DNA from: Bacteroidota bacterium
GTDB lineage: Bacteria > Bacteroidota > Bacteroidia > Bacteroidales > B39-G9
Assembly (NCBI GenBank): GCA_003648455.1
Contig: QMPG01000041.1
Location: 1-14,632 of the forward strand
Reading direction: 5' to 3'
DNA length: 14,632 bases
Shown here: positions 1-8,605 of the stretch, piece by piece
Position numbering within the stretch: position 1 is the first letter of the stretch
Layout: each line of letters opens with the position of its first letter
Made by a program: the position numbers and the translations under genes
The notes under the pieces: model-generated
What the model saw: the letters and a program-made list of their open reading frames with translations, nothing else
What the model was told of the DNA's origin: nothing
The model's database searches: none

Positions 1-5
1 ACCAA

Positions 6-43
6 CAAATTTGGGTATTTCATTAACCCCAAATTTGGGTATT
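6..43. repeat. 14-bp direct repeat with embedded palindrome
   Basis: The 14-mer CAAATTTGGGTATT occurs at 6-19 and again at 30-43, a 24-bp period. The second copy overlaps the perfect 12-bp palindrome CCCAAATTTGGG at 28-39. A further imperfect stem follows (GGGGT at 52-56 with ACCCC at 69-73). No gene could be assigned to bases 1-222. One plus-strand frame is open from base 1 to a TAA at 46-48 and would encode the repeat in register, so these bases could also be the tail of a coding sequence that starts outside the window. Confidence 0.6.
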
Positions 44-87
44 ACTAAATCGGGGTTTCCCGCTTTGCACCCCACTATCTATCACAC

Positions 88-119
88 ATTCATACAATTC
101 ACTTCGTTTTTGTATGAAT
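88..119. repeat. perfect 10-bp inverted repeat
   Basis: ATTCATACAA at 88-97 is exactly matched by its reverse complement at 110-119, leaving a 12-base loop. It can fold on either strand, but no T-run follows on either side, so it does not look like an intrinsic terminator. Its position beside the direct repeat suggests a repetitive intergenic element or the remnant of a small mobile element; that is inference. Confidence 0.6.
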
Positions 120-182
120 AAAGAGGGTTAATACAATTATATTTATTATATCCGGCACCTCAAAATGAAATTTAGCCAGAGA

Positions 183-202
183 AATCCCGATACTTCAGGA
201 TT
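183..202 (-). terminator. probable terminator of the minus-strand polysaccharide operon
   Basis: The stem 183-190/195-202 has a TACT loop. Read as minus-strand RNA all eight pairs form (one is G-U), whereas in plus-strand RNA the same position is a C-A mismatch, which favours function on the minus strand. It begins 21 bases after the transglycosylase stop codon and is followed by a short U-rich run (UUUCUCU). The U tract is weak, so the call is moderate. Confidence 0.45.
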
Positions 203-222
203 AAAAGTTTACACTATAATTC

Positions 223-1182
223 TTAATTTTTAAAAGTTCTATAACCTTTTTTAGGAATAATTATTTCGTAAGTTTTTTTATTCTTATTAGTTAAAAAATT
301 TTCGCGAAGCCAAGGATTAAATATTTTTAATATTTTATAATTTATGGATAAATCCTGAGCAAATTTCGCAAAATCTGTAACCGAAGAATCAATAGTTACT
401 TTATATGTGGGTATAATTGGATAAAGGTCTTTATTGTTAATATTGAAACCATATTTATGCGGGTTGGATAATATCATTTTAATTGCAAGAATTCGAAAAA
501 CATATCTGCCTGTTTCTTCTCCTAAAATAAGATTGTAATAATTGTTAGATTTTTGTCGCTCAATTTGCTTGTTTAAATTTTTACGTCCAAAATTATACGA
601 TGCAGCTGCCAGCGTCCAATTGTTATATTTTTCATAAGATTTATTTAGAAACATACAAGCCGCCTCGGTTGATTTCTCAATATTATATCTTTCGTCAATT
701 TCATTGTTTATTTCAAGTCCATATTCTTTGGCTGTAGGTTCTAAAAATTGCCAATAACCTTTTGCTCCTGAGGGAGAAACAGCATTCATTAATCCGCTTT
801 CGGCAACAGCCATGTATTTAAAGTCATCAGGAACATTATGCTTTTTTAATATAGGTTCTATTATAGAAAAAAATCTGTTTGCTTTTTTTATAAATAAAAT
901 TGTTTGTGAGTGCCAAAAAGCATTTATAGATAATTCCCTATCGAGACTTTCGTAAACGTCAAAATTTTCAACAGGAACTTTTTCTCCGGCAAATTCAAGT
1001 TTTTTTGGTATTTGAATTGACTGCGTGTAATGGGGTACATTCTTTTCTAATTCATTATTTTTATTTGTGTCCCAAAATATAGAAGTGTGAATAATAAACA
1101 TTATTGACAAAATGAAGAATATTACTTTAGAAATATTGCTGCATTTTATTTTATTAAAATATTTTATTCCAAATTTTTTCAT
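223..1182 (-). CDS. membrane-anchored lytic transglycosylase (SLT domain, MltD-like)
   Basis: A 319-residue predicted murein-cleaving enzyme that would act in the periplasm, cutting between MurNAc and GlcNAc with formation of 1,6-anhydroMurNAc. A basic N-terminus and one hydrophobic segment (about 19-37) indicate a signal anchor; there is no lipobox. The SLT domain spans roughly 100-235. It shows the AESGL motif with catalytic Glu128, the downstream SGAKGYWQF block (138-146) and the AAASYNFG motif (192-199) that matches the family's AYNxG signature. Residues 255-310 look like a degenerate LysM-type wall-binding region; that is weaker. The gene is last in the operon, 48 bp after the wecA-like gene. 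The ATG at 1180-1182 is chosen because it directly precedes the lysine-rich start of the anchor. Family assignment is firm; its tie to polysaccharide export is inferred from position. Confidence 0.88.
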   Translation of the reverse strand: MKKFGIKYFNKIKCSNISKVIFFILSIMFIIHTSIFWDTNKNNELEKNVPHYTQSIQIPKKLEFAGEKVPVENFDVYESLDRELSINAFWHSQTILFIKKANRFFSIIEPILKKHNVPDDFKYMAVAESGLMNAVSPSGAKGYWQFLEPTAKEYGLEINNEIDERYNIEKSTEAACMFLNKSYEKYNNWTLAAASYNFGRKNLNKQIERQKSNNYYNLILGEETGRYVFRILAIKMILSNPHKYGFNINNKDLYPIIPTYKVTIDSSVTDFAKFAQDLSINYKILKIFNPWLRENFLTNKNKKTYEIIIPKKGYRTFKN

Positions 1183-1219
1183 AATTAAATTGGAGTGTTT
1201 TTTAATATTTAATGTAGAA

Positions 1220-1240
1220 ATTATTAATTATTAATTATTA
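1220..1240. repeat. three tandem ATTATTA heptamers across the wecA-like stop codon
   Basis: ATTATTA is repeated exactly at 1220-1226, 1227-1233 and 1234-1240. The array covers the last two Asn codons and the TAA of the wecA-like gene and runs into the 48-bp spacer before the transglycosylase. It may be simple AT-rich slippage; copy-number changes would alter only the extreme C-terminus or the spacer. Confidence 0.5.
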
Positions 1241-2289
1241 GGTTTTGATATTCTGGTTATTGAGTAAAGAGTGATAAATATTACAAATGCATAGAAGCTA
1301 TATATAACTATATGAATAGGTTCCCAAATAATAATATAATTAGCAATATATATTGAAATTAGTACAGATAGAAATGATAAAAGCATTAGTATTATTGCAA
1401 CTTTTTGGTCAGAAAAACCAAGATATGAGAGGTGGTGAGTAGTATGATCTTTACCTCCAATAAAAGGCGATTTCTTTTTTAACAATCGATTAATTGTAAC
1501 AGATGTCGTATCTGTAATTGGTATAATAAAGGCGATTATTGTAATTAGAAGTTGTTTTGATAAACTAATTGTGTGTATGAATGAATTATTGTAGTTCCAG
1601 AAAAACATAATACCTAAAATTGCTAATACAGCTCCAAGAAATTGGCTTCCGTTATCACCCATGTATAATTTTGATGGATGCCAGTTAAAAATTAAGTAGC
1701 TAGATAATGATGCAATTGTGGCAATTGTAATAAGAATTTCGAAAATAGAAGCATTATCAGATAAGATAATATTTAAAACAACACCAATTAAAATGCTTAT
1801 TGATATTGATGAACTAATTGCATCCATATTGTCAAGCATATTTATTGAGTTCATAATTCCAATTACCCAAAAATAAGTTATGAAATAATTTAGATATATA
1901 TATTGAGTTATGTTAATATAAATTCCGAAATAAACTAGTATTGTGGCAATTAGCAGTTGGAAAAGGAATTTAAAATGCGGAGAAGTGTTAAGTAAATCAT
2001 CGGCGAGTCCCATAAAAAAAGCAATGGTAATTACTACTATTGTTACAATATTGCTTGTCGACATAGATGACGAAACGAAAAAAAAGTAGTAAGTAATTGT
2101 TAGTAAGAATATTGAGTAAAAAGTTATTCCACCAAAAATGGGTTTTGTTTGTGTTTCCCAACGAACAGCCGATATATTCGATTTTCGAAAGTTAATCTTT
2201 ATTGACTTTTTTAGAAAAAATTTATTTTCAAAAAAGCTTACTAAAAACGTTATAAAGAAAAATATGATAAAGTAGTAGATATCATTCAT
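1231..2289 (-). CDS. wecA: WecA/MraY-family undecaprenyl-phosphate sugar-1-phosphate transferase
   Basis: A 352-residue polytopic inner-membrane enzyme predicted to transfer a sugar-1-phosphate (typically GlcNAc-1-P or a related HexNAc) from a UDP-sugar to undecaprenyl phosphate, the first step in building a lipid-linked glycan. The cytoplasmic-loop motifs of the family are present in order: the Asp pair DD at 97-98, NSINMLDN at 147-154 (Mg and catalytic region), YMGDNGS at 209-215, and the HIHH-like loop GGKDHTTHH at 278-286. About ten hydrophobic segments separate them. MraY is less likely because the gene sits in an export operon rather than a cell-wall cluster. Its ATG lies 8 bases inside the end of the wzc-like gene, which indicates translational coupling. 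The exact sugar cannot be read from sequence; the symbol denotes family. Confidence 0.88.
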   Translation of the reverse strand: MNDIYYFIIFFFITFLVSFFENKFFLKKSIKINFRKSNISAVRWETQTKPIFGGITFYSIFLLTITYYFFFVSSSMSTSNIVTIVVITIAFFMGLADDLLNTSPHFKFLFQLLIATILVYFGIYINITQYIYLNYFITYFWVIGIMNSINMLDNMDAISSSISISILIGVVLNIILSDNASIFEILITIATIASLSSYLIFNWHPSKLYMGDNGSQFLGAVLAILGIMFFWNYNNSFIHTISLSKQLLITIIAFIIPITDTTSVTINRLLKKKSPFIGGKDHTTHHLSYLGFSDQKVAIILMLLSFLSVLISIYIANYIIIWEPIHIVIYSFYAFVIFITLYSITRISKPNN

Positions 2290-4675
2290 GTATTAATTTT
2301 TTAAATATTTTTTTTATAATAGTTGTTTTTTTTGTTTCGATGTCATCATCATAATAACCATATCCGTAACCGTATTTCATGTTCGATGCTTGTAAACGAA
2401 TTCCATTGAGAATTACAGATAAATTAGTTAGATTTTTGTTTTTGTATAAATTGTTAATATTGTTTATAAAATATCGTTTCGAAGAATTTGCTTTTATTAC
2501 ATAAATTGGATAATCAGCTTTTTGAATATTATCCATTGCATCTGTAACAATACCAATAGGAGGGGTGTCAATAATTATATAATCGTATTGCTTTTTAAGA
2601 GTATCAAGCAACTTATCTTTTTCTTCACAAATAATTATTTCTGAAGGATTTGGAGGAACAGGACCGGCTGTAATATAATCAAAATTATTTTTTTCAGAGT
2701 GTTTAATGCAGTCTTCAATAGAGTGTTGATTAATAAGAATTGTACTTATACCTTTGTTATTATCAGTATCAAAACCAAGGTGAATACGAGGTTTTCGTAA
2801 ATCAAAGTCAAGCAAAATAACTTTTTTATTAGATATTGACAGTATTCCTGCTAAGTTAATAGAAATAAATGTTTTACCTTCCCCTGCAATAGTAGATGTA
2901 ACTGTAATTACTTTAGAACCTTTTTCGTGAGAAATGAATTGCAAGTTAGAACGAATATTTCTAAAAGATTCCGTAAAAATTGAGTTAGGCTTTACATCAA
3001 TTAAAAGTTGAGATACAGGTATTTGCTTTTTATAGTTAGGAATTGCACCCAAAACCGGCACATCAGTATAATTTTTGAGGTTCTCAATTGATGTTACTTC
3101 ATCGTAAATAAGATATTTTATAAAAATAATTATTAAGCTTAATATAATTCCTAATAATATAAAGATTAGTGCAATATTTTTTTTGATGGGATAAATTGCT
3201 TTTCTAGGAACATCAGATTTTTCTAGAATTTCGTTTAATGACACATAACCGGCTTGAGAAATTAAATATTCAGCTTTTTTTGCAATTAATTGATGGTAAA
3301 ATCCTTCATTTATTGAATATAAACGATCTAATTTTGAATATTCAACTTCATAAGAAGCATTGTTAAATATCTTATTTTCATATTCATCAACTTTCTTTTT
3401 ATAATCGTTCTTTTGCTCGCTTAATCTATTTATTGTTGTACTTAATAGTTCAATTATTAATTGTCTTTGATTATTAATTTGCTTATCAATTGTTGTTATT
3501 TGGTAATTATTTGAAGTTACATCGTTTAGTAATTGTTGTTTTTTTGATATTAATTTTTGAAGATTGTTTAATACATTTACAATAACACCATCGAATTTTG
3601 TTCCTGATAATATTGCTATAATTTCATAAATATTGGAATCTTTACCTTTTACAATTTGTTTCTGAATTCTATTTAGAGTAACTAGTTGAAAATCTATATT
3701 TAGTATTTCATTTTGAAATTCTGTGATTTTTGTTGTAAATATTGGAGCAGAGTTTTGATTTGATAAAATATTATAATTTAGTTTATTTTCTTTTTTAAAC
3801 TCATGCAACTGTTTTTCTGTATGGTCAAGATTTTTATAAACCGATTTTAGTTGCAAATCAATAAACGATAAAATATTTTGAGCACTTTCTTTTTTCTTTT
3901 CAATATCATATTTCATATATTCTTCGGCAATAGTGTTTACCATTTCCGATGTTTTATTTGCATTATTAGAAGTGCAAGATATTTCAATTGTGTTAGCATA
4001 TTTATTTAAAAGTCTTATTTCTATTTCGTCAATATGCTTTAGGTAAATGTTATCAGGATTATTTATAATAAATGAATAAGCAGTTTTTTTAAGATTGCTT
4101 TGTTGCAATTCTATTCTTTTGTAATTATTAATGTTTAATTTAATCTCACCCCCACATATAAGATTCCATGTGTTTGTTTTTAATTCATATTTATATTCGT
4201 TCCCATTAATTTCGTATTGAATAGAAAATGAATTTTTATTATTAAAATTAACAAATATTGGAGTATTGTAAATACTGGGATTTTTAATCTTTGTTTTAAC
4301 AATAAAAGGCGAAGTCCTGTATAATTCTGTTGATTGAAAAGTTCCCTGAGTATAATATTCTATTTCAAGGGGTAGTTTTTTAAATACTCGTTTTAGAAAT
4401 TCTTTTGATCTTAATAATTCAATAACATTAGAAATATCTTTTTTTTCATAAATATCTTCTATATTAAGAATTTTTTGAGCTTTACTGCCTTCGTTGTTAA
4501 TTTGTATAATTGAAACAGATTTGTATACAGGTGGTGTGTATCTTAAGAAAATAAAGGTTCCGAAAAGTGATAATATAATAAACAAAAAAGTAAGCCAAAC
4601 ATTTTTCTTTAAAATTAACAAGAAAATTTGGAGATCAAATTTTTCGTTTATTATTGGGATTTTATTTTGCTGCAT
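2282..4675 (-). CDS. wzc: Wzc-like polysaccharide co-polymerase with BY-kinase domain
   Basis: A 797-residue inner-membrane protein expected to control polysaccharide chain length and export. In order it has: an N-terminal Wzz-type segment with a transmembrane helix near 26-45; a long periplasmic region with coiled-coil-like stretches (about 260-460); the Pro-rich boundary VPRKAIYPIKK at 489-499; a second transmembrane helix (about 500-522); and a cytoplasmic bacterial tyrosine kinase. The kinase shows Walker A with Lys601 (AGEGKT, 597-602), Walker A' LLDFDLRKP (621-629) and Walker B IIIDTPP (700-706). A C-terminal tyrosine cluster (Tyr768, 770, 772, 774, 775) matches the autophosphorylation tail of Wzc proteins. 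Phosphorylation cycles of this tail are known to drive oligomer assembly in the family. The gene follows the wza-like gene by 16 bp and overlaps the next gene by 8. Confidence 0.93.
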   Translation of the reverse strand: MQQNKIPIINEKFDLQIFLLILKKNVWLTFLFIILSLFGTFIFLRYTPPVYKSVSIIQINNEGSKAQKILNIEDIYEKKDISNVIELLRSKEFLKRVFKKLPLEIEYYTQGTFQSTELYRTSPFIVKTKIKNPSIYNTPIFVNFNNKNSFSIQYEINGNEYKYELKTNTWNLICGGEIKLNINNYKRIELQQSNLKKTAYSFIINNPDNIYLKHIDEIEIRLLNKYANTIEISCTSNNANKTSEMVNTIAEEYMKYDIEKKKESAQNILSFIDLQLKSVYKNLDHTEKQLHEFKKENKLNYNILSNQNSAPIFTTKITEFQNEILNIDFQLVTLNRIQKQIVKGKDSNIYEIIAILSGTKFDGVIVNVLNNLQKLISKKQQLLNDVTSNNYQITTIDKQINNQRQLIIELLSTTINRLSEQKNDYKKKVDEYENKIFNNASYEVEYSKLDRLYSINEGFYHQLIAKKAEYLISQAGYVSLNEILEKSDVPRKAIYPIKKNIALIFILLGIILSLIIIFIKYLIYDEVTSIENLKNYTDVPVLGAIPNYKKQIPVSQLLIDVKPNSIFTESFRNIRSNLQFISHEKGSKVITVTSTIAGEGKTFISINLAGILSISNKKVILLDFDLRKPRIHLGFDTDNNKGISTILINQHSIEDCIKHSEKNNFDYITAGPVPPNPSEIIICEEKDKLLDTLKKQYDYIIIDTPPIGIVTDAMDNIQKADYPIYVIKANSSKRYFINNINNLYKNKNLTNLSVILNGIRLQASNMKYGYGYGYYDDDIETKKTTIIKKIFKKLIHE

Positions 4676-4691
4676 TTTTGTTTAATATTTG

Positions 4692-5429
4692 TTAAAGGAT
4701 ACTTGCAATTAATAATATTGTAGTTAATAAACTCATATAGGGTGCTAGTTCAACCAATATTTTTGATGCATATCTTGGTCTTGTTTCTACATAAATAATA
4801 TCGTTTGCCTGAAGTAAGAAATTTGCTTTTTTCATATCCGTTAAGTCAGACACATTAAATAGAAAAACTTGAGGGTCGTTCAAATTCCCTCTTATTAGTT
4901 TTATCCTATATGATTTGCCGAAATTGTCAATTCCTCCTGCTTGGGCTAAAGCTTCAATTAATGTGAAATTTTCATTTGTAATAGGTAATACAGAACCTTT
5001 TGAGCTTCCACCTGAAAAAACTATTATTCTTCGGTTTGTTACATTTATTATTACAAAAGGATTTTTATAATATTGTGAATATTTTTCTTCTAGCAATAAT
5101 TCAGCTTCTCTTATTGTTAAACCGGATATTTTTATTCTGCCTAAAGTTGGAACTTTTACTTTGCCGTCATATTCAACCAGATAAGATATGATATTTCTGT
5201 TTTGAAAATTGTTGCCGGCATTAGCTTGTACGTCAATAAGTCTGAAACCATCGTTTGTGTATATTCTTAAATTCAATTTGTCAAACGGTTGAATAATATA
5301 CTCTTTTTTTGATGCTTGGAATTTAGAATATTTAAAGTTTTTTTCTGTTTGAAACATTTCACTCGGGTCAATTACCCTGCAAGAGGCAAATAATATAGTG
5401 ATAAGTATAAACGTTAAGTATTTTTTCAT
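4692..5429 (-). CDS. wza: Wza-like polysaccharide export lipoprotein (Poly_export plus SLBB)
   Basis: A 245-residue predicted outer-membrane lipoprotein for polysaccharide export. The signal peptide ends in the lipobox LFASC with acylated Cys17. A polysaccharide export domain (about 43-130, starting at the YIIQPFDKL block) is followed by one SLBB domain (about 134-215). The last ~20 residues (about 226-245) are a hydrophobic helix. This is much shorter than E. coli Wza (about 380 residues): it has a single clear SLBB, and the hydrophobic helix takes the place of the amphipathic barrel helix, a form I associate with Bacteroidota. It is first of four close genes and should pair with the downstream Wzc-like protein. 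The ATG at 5427-5429 gives a normal lipoprotein signal sequence. Confidence 0.92.
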   Translation of the reverse strand: MKKYLTFILITILFASCRVIDPSEMFQTEKNFKYSKFQASKKEYIIQPFDKLNLRIYTNDGFRLIDVQANAGNNFQNRNIISYLVEYDGKVKVPTLGRIKISGLTIREAELLLEEKYSQYYKNPFVIINVTNRRIIVFSGGSSKGSVLPITNENFTLIEALAQAGGIDNFGKSYRIKLIRGNLNDPQVFLFNVSDLTDMKKANFLLQANDIIYVETRPRYASKILVELAPYMSLLTTILLIASIL

Positions 5430-5455
5430 TAGAAATATTTGTTGTTATGTTCCTA

Positions 5456-5480
5456 ATACTAATAAATTATGTATTAGTAT
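5456..5480 (-). promoter_or_regulatory. perfect 9-bp hairpin in the leader of the export operon
   Basis: ATACTAATA at 5456-5464 is exactly complemented by 5472-5480 with a 7-base loop. It lies 27 bases upstream of the wza-like ATG, within the region that would be the 5' leader if the candidate promoter at 5507-5533 is used. It could affect mRNA stability or translation, or be a protein-binding palindrome. No T-run suitable for a terminator follows. Confidence 0.45.
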
Positions 5481-5506
5481 CTATACGAAAACAATTTTTC
5501 AATTAT

Positions 5507-5533
5507 CAAAGATAAAAATTTCTTTTTAACAAA
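5507..5533 (-). promoter_or_regulatory. candidate Bacteroidota-type promoter for the wza-wzc-wecA-transglycosylase operon
   Basis: On the minus strand TATCTTTG (5514-5507) fits the TAnnTTTG -7 element, and a TTTG lies at 5533-5530. The 15-base spacer is shorter than the usual 19-21, so the -33 assignment is uncertain. The rest of the 253-bp gap (5430-5682) shows no coding signal on either strand. Confidence 0.35.
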
Positions 5534-5682
5534 TTAATTAAAATTGATAAAAAGCTGTTTTATTCTGATTAATCTTAATATTTCGTTAGGAAATTGAAAG
5601 TGGAAGAGAATATTTTTAAGATACAATCCTATCTCAAACGGTAATTAATGAATAAATACTAACTGAATTTAATTATTTGGGA

Positions 5683-6870
5683 TTAACCACACAAAAGCTT
5701 ATAATATAAGTTTTCTGTGTTGCTTACTAGACGGGAATAATGAAATTTGTTATGAACATGTTGCCAGCCTTTTTGCGACAAACTGAATCTCAAGTTATCG
5801 TCTTCTATTAGAGAGAAAAGTTTTTGTGAAAAGTCATTAACATCATCATTTTTCGAAAGCAGAGCTGTAGTTTGTGGAATAACAACATTCTCAATACCTC
5901 CAACATTTGTGCTAACTATAGGCTTGTTTGCAGCTTGAGCCTCGATAAGACTAACAGGTGTTCCTTCGTTAAGCGATGTCAGTGTTATTATATCTAAACC
6001 TGCATATGCAAAGTCAATATCTTTAATCCAAGATGTATAGGTAAGAGTTGCTTTTTTGTTTGTTTGCGTTCCGTCAACATAATCTAATCTTAATTCTTTC
6101 GATTTTTTCTCTAAATTATGTCTGCTTTCGCCATCTCCAATTATGAATGCTCTAATTTTTTTTGAGGTATTTTCTTTTATATATTTAATTGATTCTAAAA
6201 ATAAATCGTGGTTTTTAATTGGCACCAATCGCCCAACAATACCAATTGCAATCTCATCATCATCAATATTATATTTTTCTCTAAATTCTTTTCTTTTTAA
6301 TGCATTGTTCTGATGAAACCTATCTAAATCAAAACCAAGAGGGATTACCTCAATATTATTTGCAGATGTAATATTATATTTTTCAGTCAGCTCTTTTTTT
6401 TGTAAATCGCTAATTGCTACAATTTTACTACTTTTTTTTGCTAAGCTCTGTTCAATATTTTGAAATACTTTTGTTTTATATGAGTTAAAATATGAATGAA
6501 AAACGTGACCGTGAAAAGTGTGAATAATTACAGGAACATTACTTCGTAAAGCTGCTATTCGTCCAATAGTTCCTGCTTTTGATGCATGTGTATGTACAAT
6601 GTCAGGTTTATAAGATTCAATAATTTTTTTTAATTTACGATAGGCTACTAAGTCATGTCTTGGATTAATTGAACGATGCATCTCAGGAATAATTACAGGC
6701 TCAATACCAAGGTTGCGAATAATATATTCTGAACTGTCTTCACTTTTTTCTTTTTCGCCACCAACTAATAATGTCTCAAAATCGTTCGATAGGTACTTTG
6801 TAAGATAGGCTGCATTATAGGTAGGTCCACCAATATTAAATCGATTAATTATTCGTAAAATTTTTGGCAT
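5683..6870 (-). CDS. GT4-family glycosyltransferase
   Basis: A 395-residue GT-B fold retaining glycosyltransferase, cytoplasmic or membrane-associated, predicted to move a nucleotide-activated sugar onto a lipid-linked acceptor. The N-terminal domain has the glycine-rich acceptor loop IGGPTY (13-18) and the IVHTHASKAGTIGR block (91-104). The C-terminal domain has GIVGRLVPIKN (210-220, with the donor-phosphate-binding Arg and Lys) and the EX7E motif with Glu302 and Glu310 in the NEGTPVSLIEA stretch. Length is normal and the frame is intact. It lies between asnB and the export operon on the same strand, with a 253-bp gap before the wza-like gene, so it may have its own transcript. Donor sugar and linkage cannot be inferred. 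Confidence 0.88.
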   Translation of the reverse strand: MPKILRIINRFNIGGPTYNAAYLTKYLSNDFETLLVGGEKEKSEDSSEYIIRNLGIEPVIIPEMHRSINPRHDLVAYRKLKKIIESYKPDIVHTHASKAGTIGRIAALRSNVPVIIHTFHGHVFHSYFNSYKTKVFQNIEQSLAKKSSKIVAISDLQKKELTEKYNITSANNIEVIPLGFDLDRFHQNNALKRKEFREKYNIDDDEIAIGIVGRLVPIKNHDLFLESIKYIKENTSKKIRAFIIGDGESRHNLEKKSKELRLDYVDGTQTNKKATLTYTSWIKDIDFAYAGLDIITLTSLNEGTPVSLIEAQAANKPIVSTNVGGIENVVIPQTTALLSKNDDVNDFSQKLFSLIEDDNLRFSLSQKGWQHVHNKFHYSRLVSNTENLYYKLLCG

Positions 6871-6938
6871 TGTTATTAAATTTTTGTCAAATTTATGCTT
6901 TTTTATTCAAGTTTACATAAACTTTAATAAAATTGTTG

Positions 6939-6946
6939 CAAATATA
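6939..6946 (-). promoter_or_regulatory. possible -7 box upstream of the GT4 gene
   Basis: TATATTTG on the minus strand (6946-6939) matches TAnnTTTG exactly and lies about 70 bases before the GT4 start codon. No TTTG is found at the expected -33 distance, so it is only a weak promoter candidate. The 100-bp spacer to asnB contains nothing else recognised. Confidence 0.25.
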
Positions 6947-6970
6947 TTATAAGTATTGGTATTTAGTTGA

Positions 6971-8368
6971 TTAATGAAAGTTTTTTTTCCACCAATATTG
7001 AAAAACGATTAAACTCCATATTTGAGATTGAATATCTTCAGGGTTTGTTGAGAATAATTTCAACTTCATTTTTTTAATTTCTTCAACATTAAAGATAGCT
7101 TGTTCTTCAATAAATTTATCATTTAAAAGGTCATCGGTTATTGTTGATTTTAGCTCGTTGCGAAACCATTTTAAAAGTGGAACTTCAAAACCGTGTTTTG
7201 GTCTATTATATAATTCCTCGGGCAGATATTGTCGGAAAGTGTCTTGCAATATTCTTTTTTTTATTGATTTGTTAATCTTGTAACTATCAGGTAATTGAAA
7301 AGCAAAATCAACAACATTATGGTCTAAAAAAGGTGTTCTTACTTCGAGGCTGTTTGCCATAGACATAAGGTCAACTTTAGTAAGCATATCGCTTTGTAAA
7401 ACCAAGTGCATGTCAGAATATAGAATATCTGATATTGTTGAATTTTGAGTAATGTTTTTTAAAATTAATTTTTTAATTTCTTTATAATTACTCTTGTCGT
7501 ATTTCAAATTTAATAAATTATCTGCTTGTGTTTCATTACTGATTGCACACCATCGCCAGTATCTTTCTTTTTCGGATAGATTAAGTCCTTCTGAGAAACG
7601 ATTTATTTGTCTTATTGTGTTCCCAAATTTATTGTTCCTCGATTGAGGAATTTTTTTCCAGAAAGGAGAGCCTGTTTTAATAATAGCATTAACAAAATTT
7701 TTATTGTTTGCTTTAAAATGTGCCATATGCTTGTTATATCCGGCAAACATTTCGTCAGCACCATCACCTGAAAGAGCTACTGTTGCTTTGTTGCGTGTGT
7801 GCATGCTGAGGATATTTACAGCTAAAGCCGAAGAATCGGCAAAGGGCTCATCAATATAATCTAAAACTTTATACAAATTATTAAACAAATCATCGTTTGA
7901 TAATGAGAATACTGTATGATTTGTATTGTATTTTTTTGCAACTAAATTAGCATAATATGTCTCATCAAAAAATGGTTCGTCTTTATAACCAATTGAAAAT
8001 GTATTCAAATGTTTTGTAAACTGCGATGCTAATGCAACAATAACAGAAGAATCTATACCACCACTTAAGAAAGCACCTAAAGGCACATCCGATATCATTC
8101 TTAATTTTACTGAGTTGGTTAGTAATTCAGTAAGTTTTTGTTGAGCTTGTTTATATGTTAAGTCAGTTTCTTGCTTTGAATATGGTATTTGGTAATACTG
8201 TTTTTTCTCAATTTTGTTATTTTTAATAAAAATATATGAGCCGGGTATTAGTTTTTCGGTATTTTCAAAAATTGAATACGGTGAAGGTATGTAATTAAAT
8301 TGCAGATAATTATAAAGAGATACAGTATTAATTTTTTTAGAAATATCATAAGCTAAGATGGCTTTCAT
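6971..8368 (-). CDS. AsnB synthetase-domain fragment downstream of the premature stop
   Basis: From the first ATG after the internal stop this gives 465 residues. It holds the whole ATP-pyrophosphatase synthetase domain: LSGGIDSS at 101-108, YIDEPFADSSA at 171-181 and SGDGADEMFAGY at 200-211 of this piece. If translated on its own it would lack the glutaminase domain and could at best use free ammonia. No start context shows that this ATG is really used, and homology extends upstream of it without a break, so it is best read as the distal part of the broken asnB rather than a separate gene. Confidence 0.5.
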   Translation of the reverse strand: MKAILAYDISKKINTVSLYNYLQFNYIPSPYSIFENTEKLIPGSYIFIKNNKIEKKQYYQIPYSKQETDLTYKQAQQKLTELLTNSVKLRMISDVPLGAFLSGGIDSSVIVALASQFTKHLNTFSIGYKDEPFFDETYYANLVAKKYNTNHTVFSLSNDDLFNNLYKVLDYIDEPFADSSALAVNILSMHTRNKATVALSGDGADEMFAGYNKHMAHFKANNKNFVNAIIKTGSPFWKKIPQSRNNKFGNTIRQINRFSEGLNLSEKERYWRWCAISNETQADNLLNLKYDKSNYKEIKKLILKNITQNSTISDILYSDMHLVLQSDMLTKVDLMSMANSLEVRTPFLDHNVVDFAFQLPDSYKINKSIKKRILQDTFRQYLPEELYNRPKHGFEVPLLKWFRNELKSTITDDLLNDKFIEEQAIFNVEEIKKMKLKLFSTNPEDIQSQIWSLIVFQYWWKKNFH

Positions 8369-8605
8369 CTCAGAGGCAAATATTAATTTATCGTCATCGT
8401 GATAAATAATTAATGGTTTTATGCCAATTCGGTCTCTTGCAATTAATAATGTTTCTTCTTTATTGTCATAAATAGCTAAAGCAAAACAACCATTTATTTT
8501 ATCTAAAAAAGATATTCCTTCATTAATATATAAATAAAGTAAAACTTCGGTGTCGCTGTTCGATTTGAACTTAACACCTTTATTTTTTAAAATTGTTTGG
8601 TGTTG

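Noticed and set aside
4494..4685. Small plus-strand open frame inside the wzc-like gene
   Set aside because: It lies antisense to the conserved Wzz-type region and has no recognisable domain; it is a by-product of AT-rich coding on the other strand. The same applies to the short antisense frames near 5000-5191, 9221-9409, 9595-9910, 10833-11039 and 12051-12242.
5621..5636. Weak AGATA/TATCT stem after the GT4 gene as its terminator
   Set aside because: Only five A/T-rich pairs and no following U tract on the minus strand; not distinguishable from chance.
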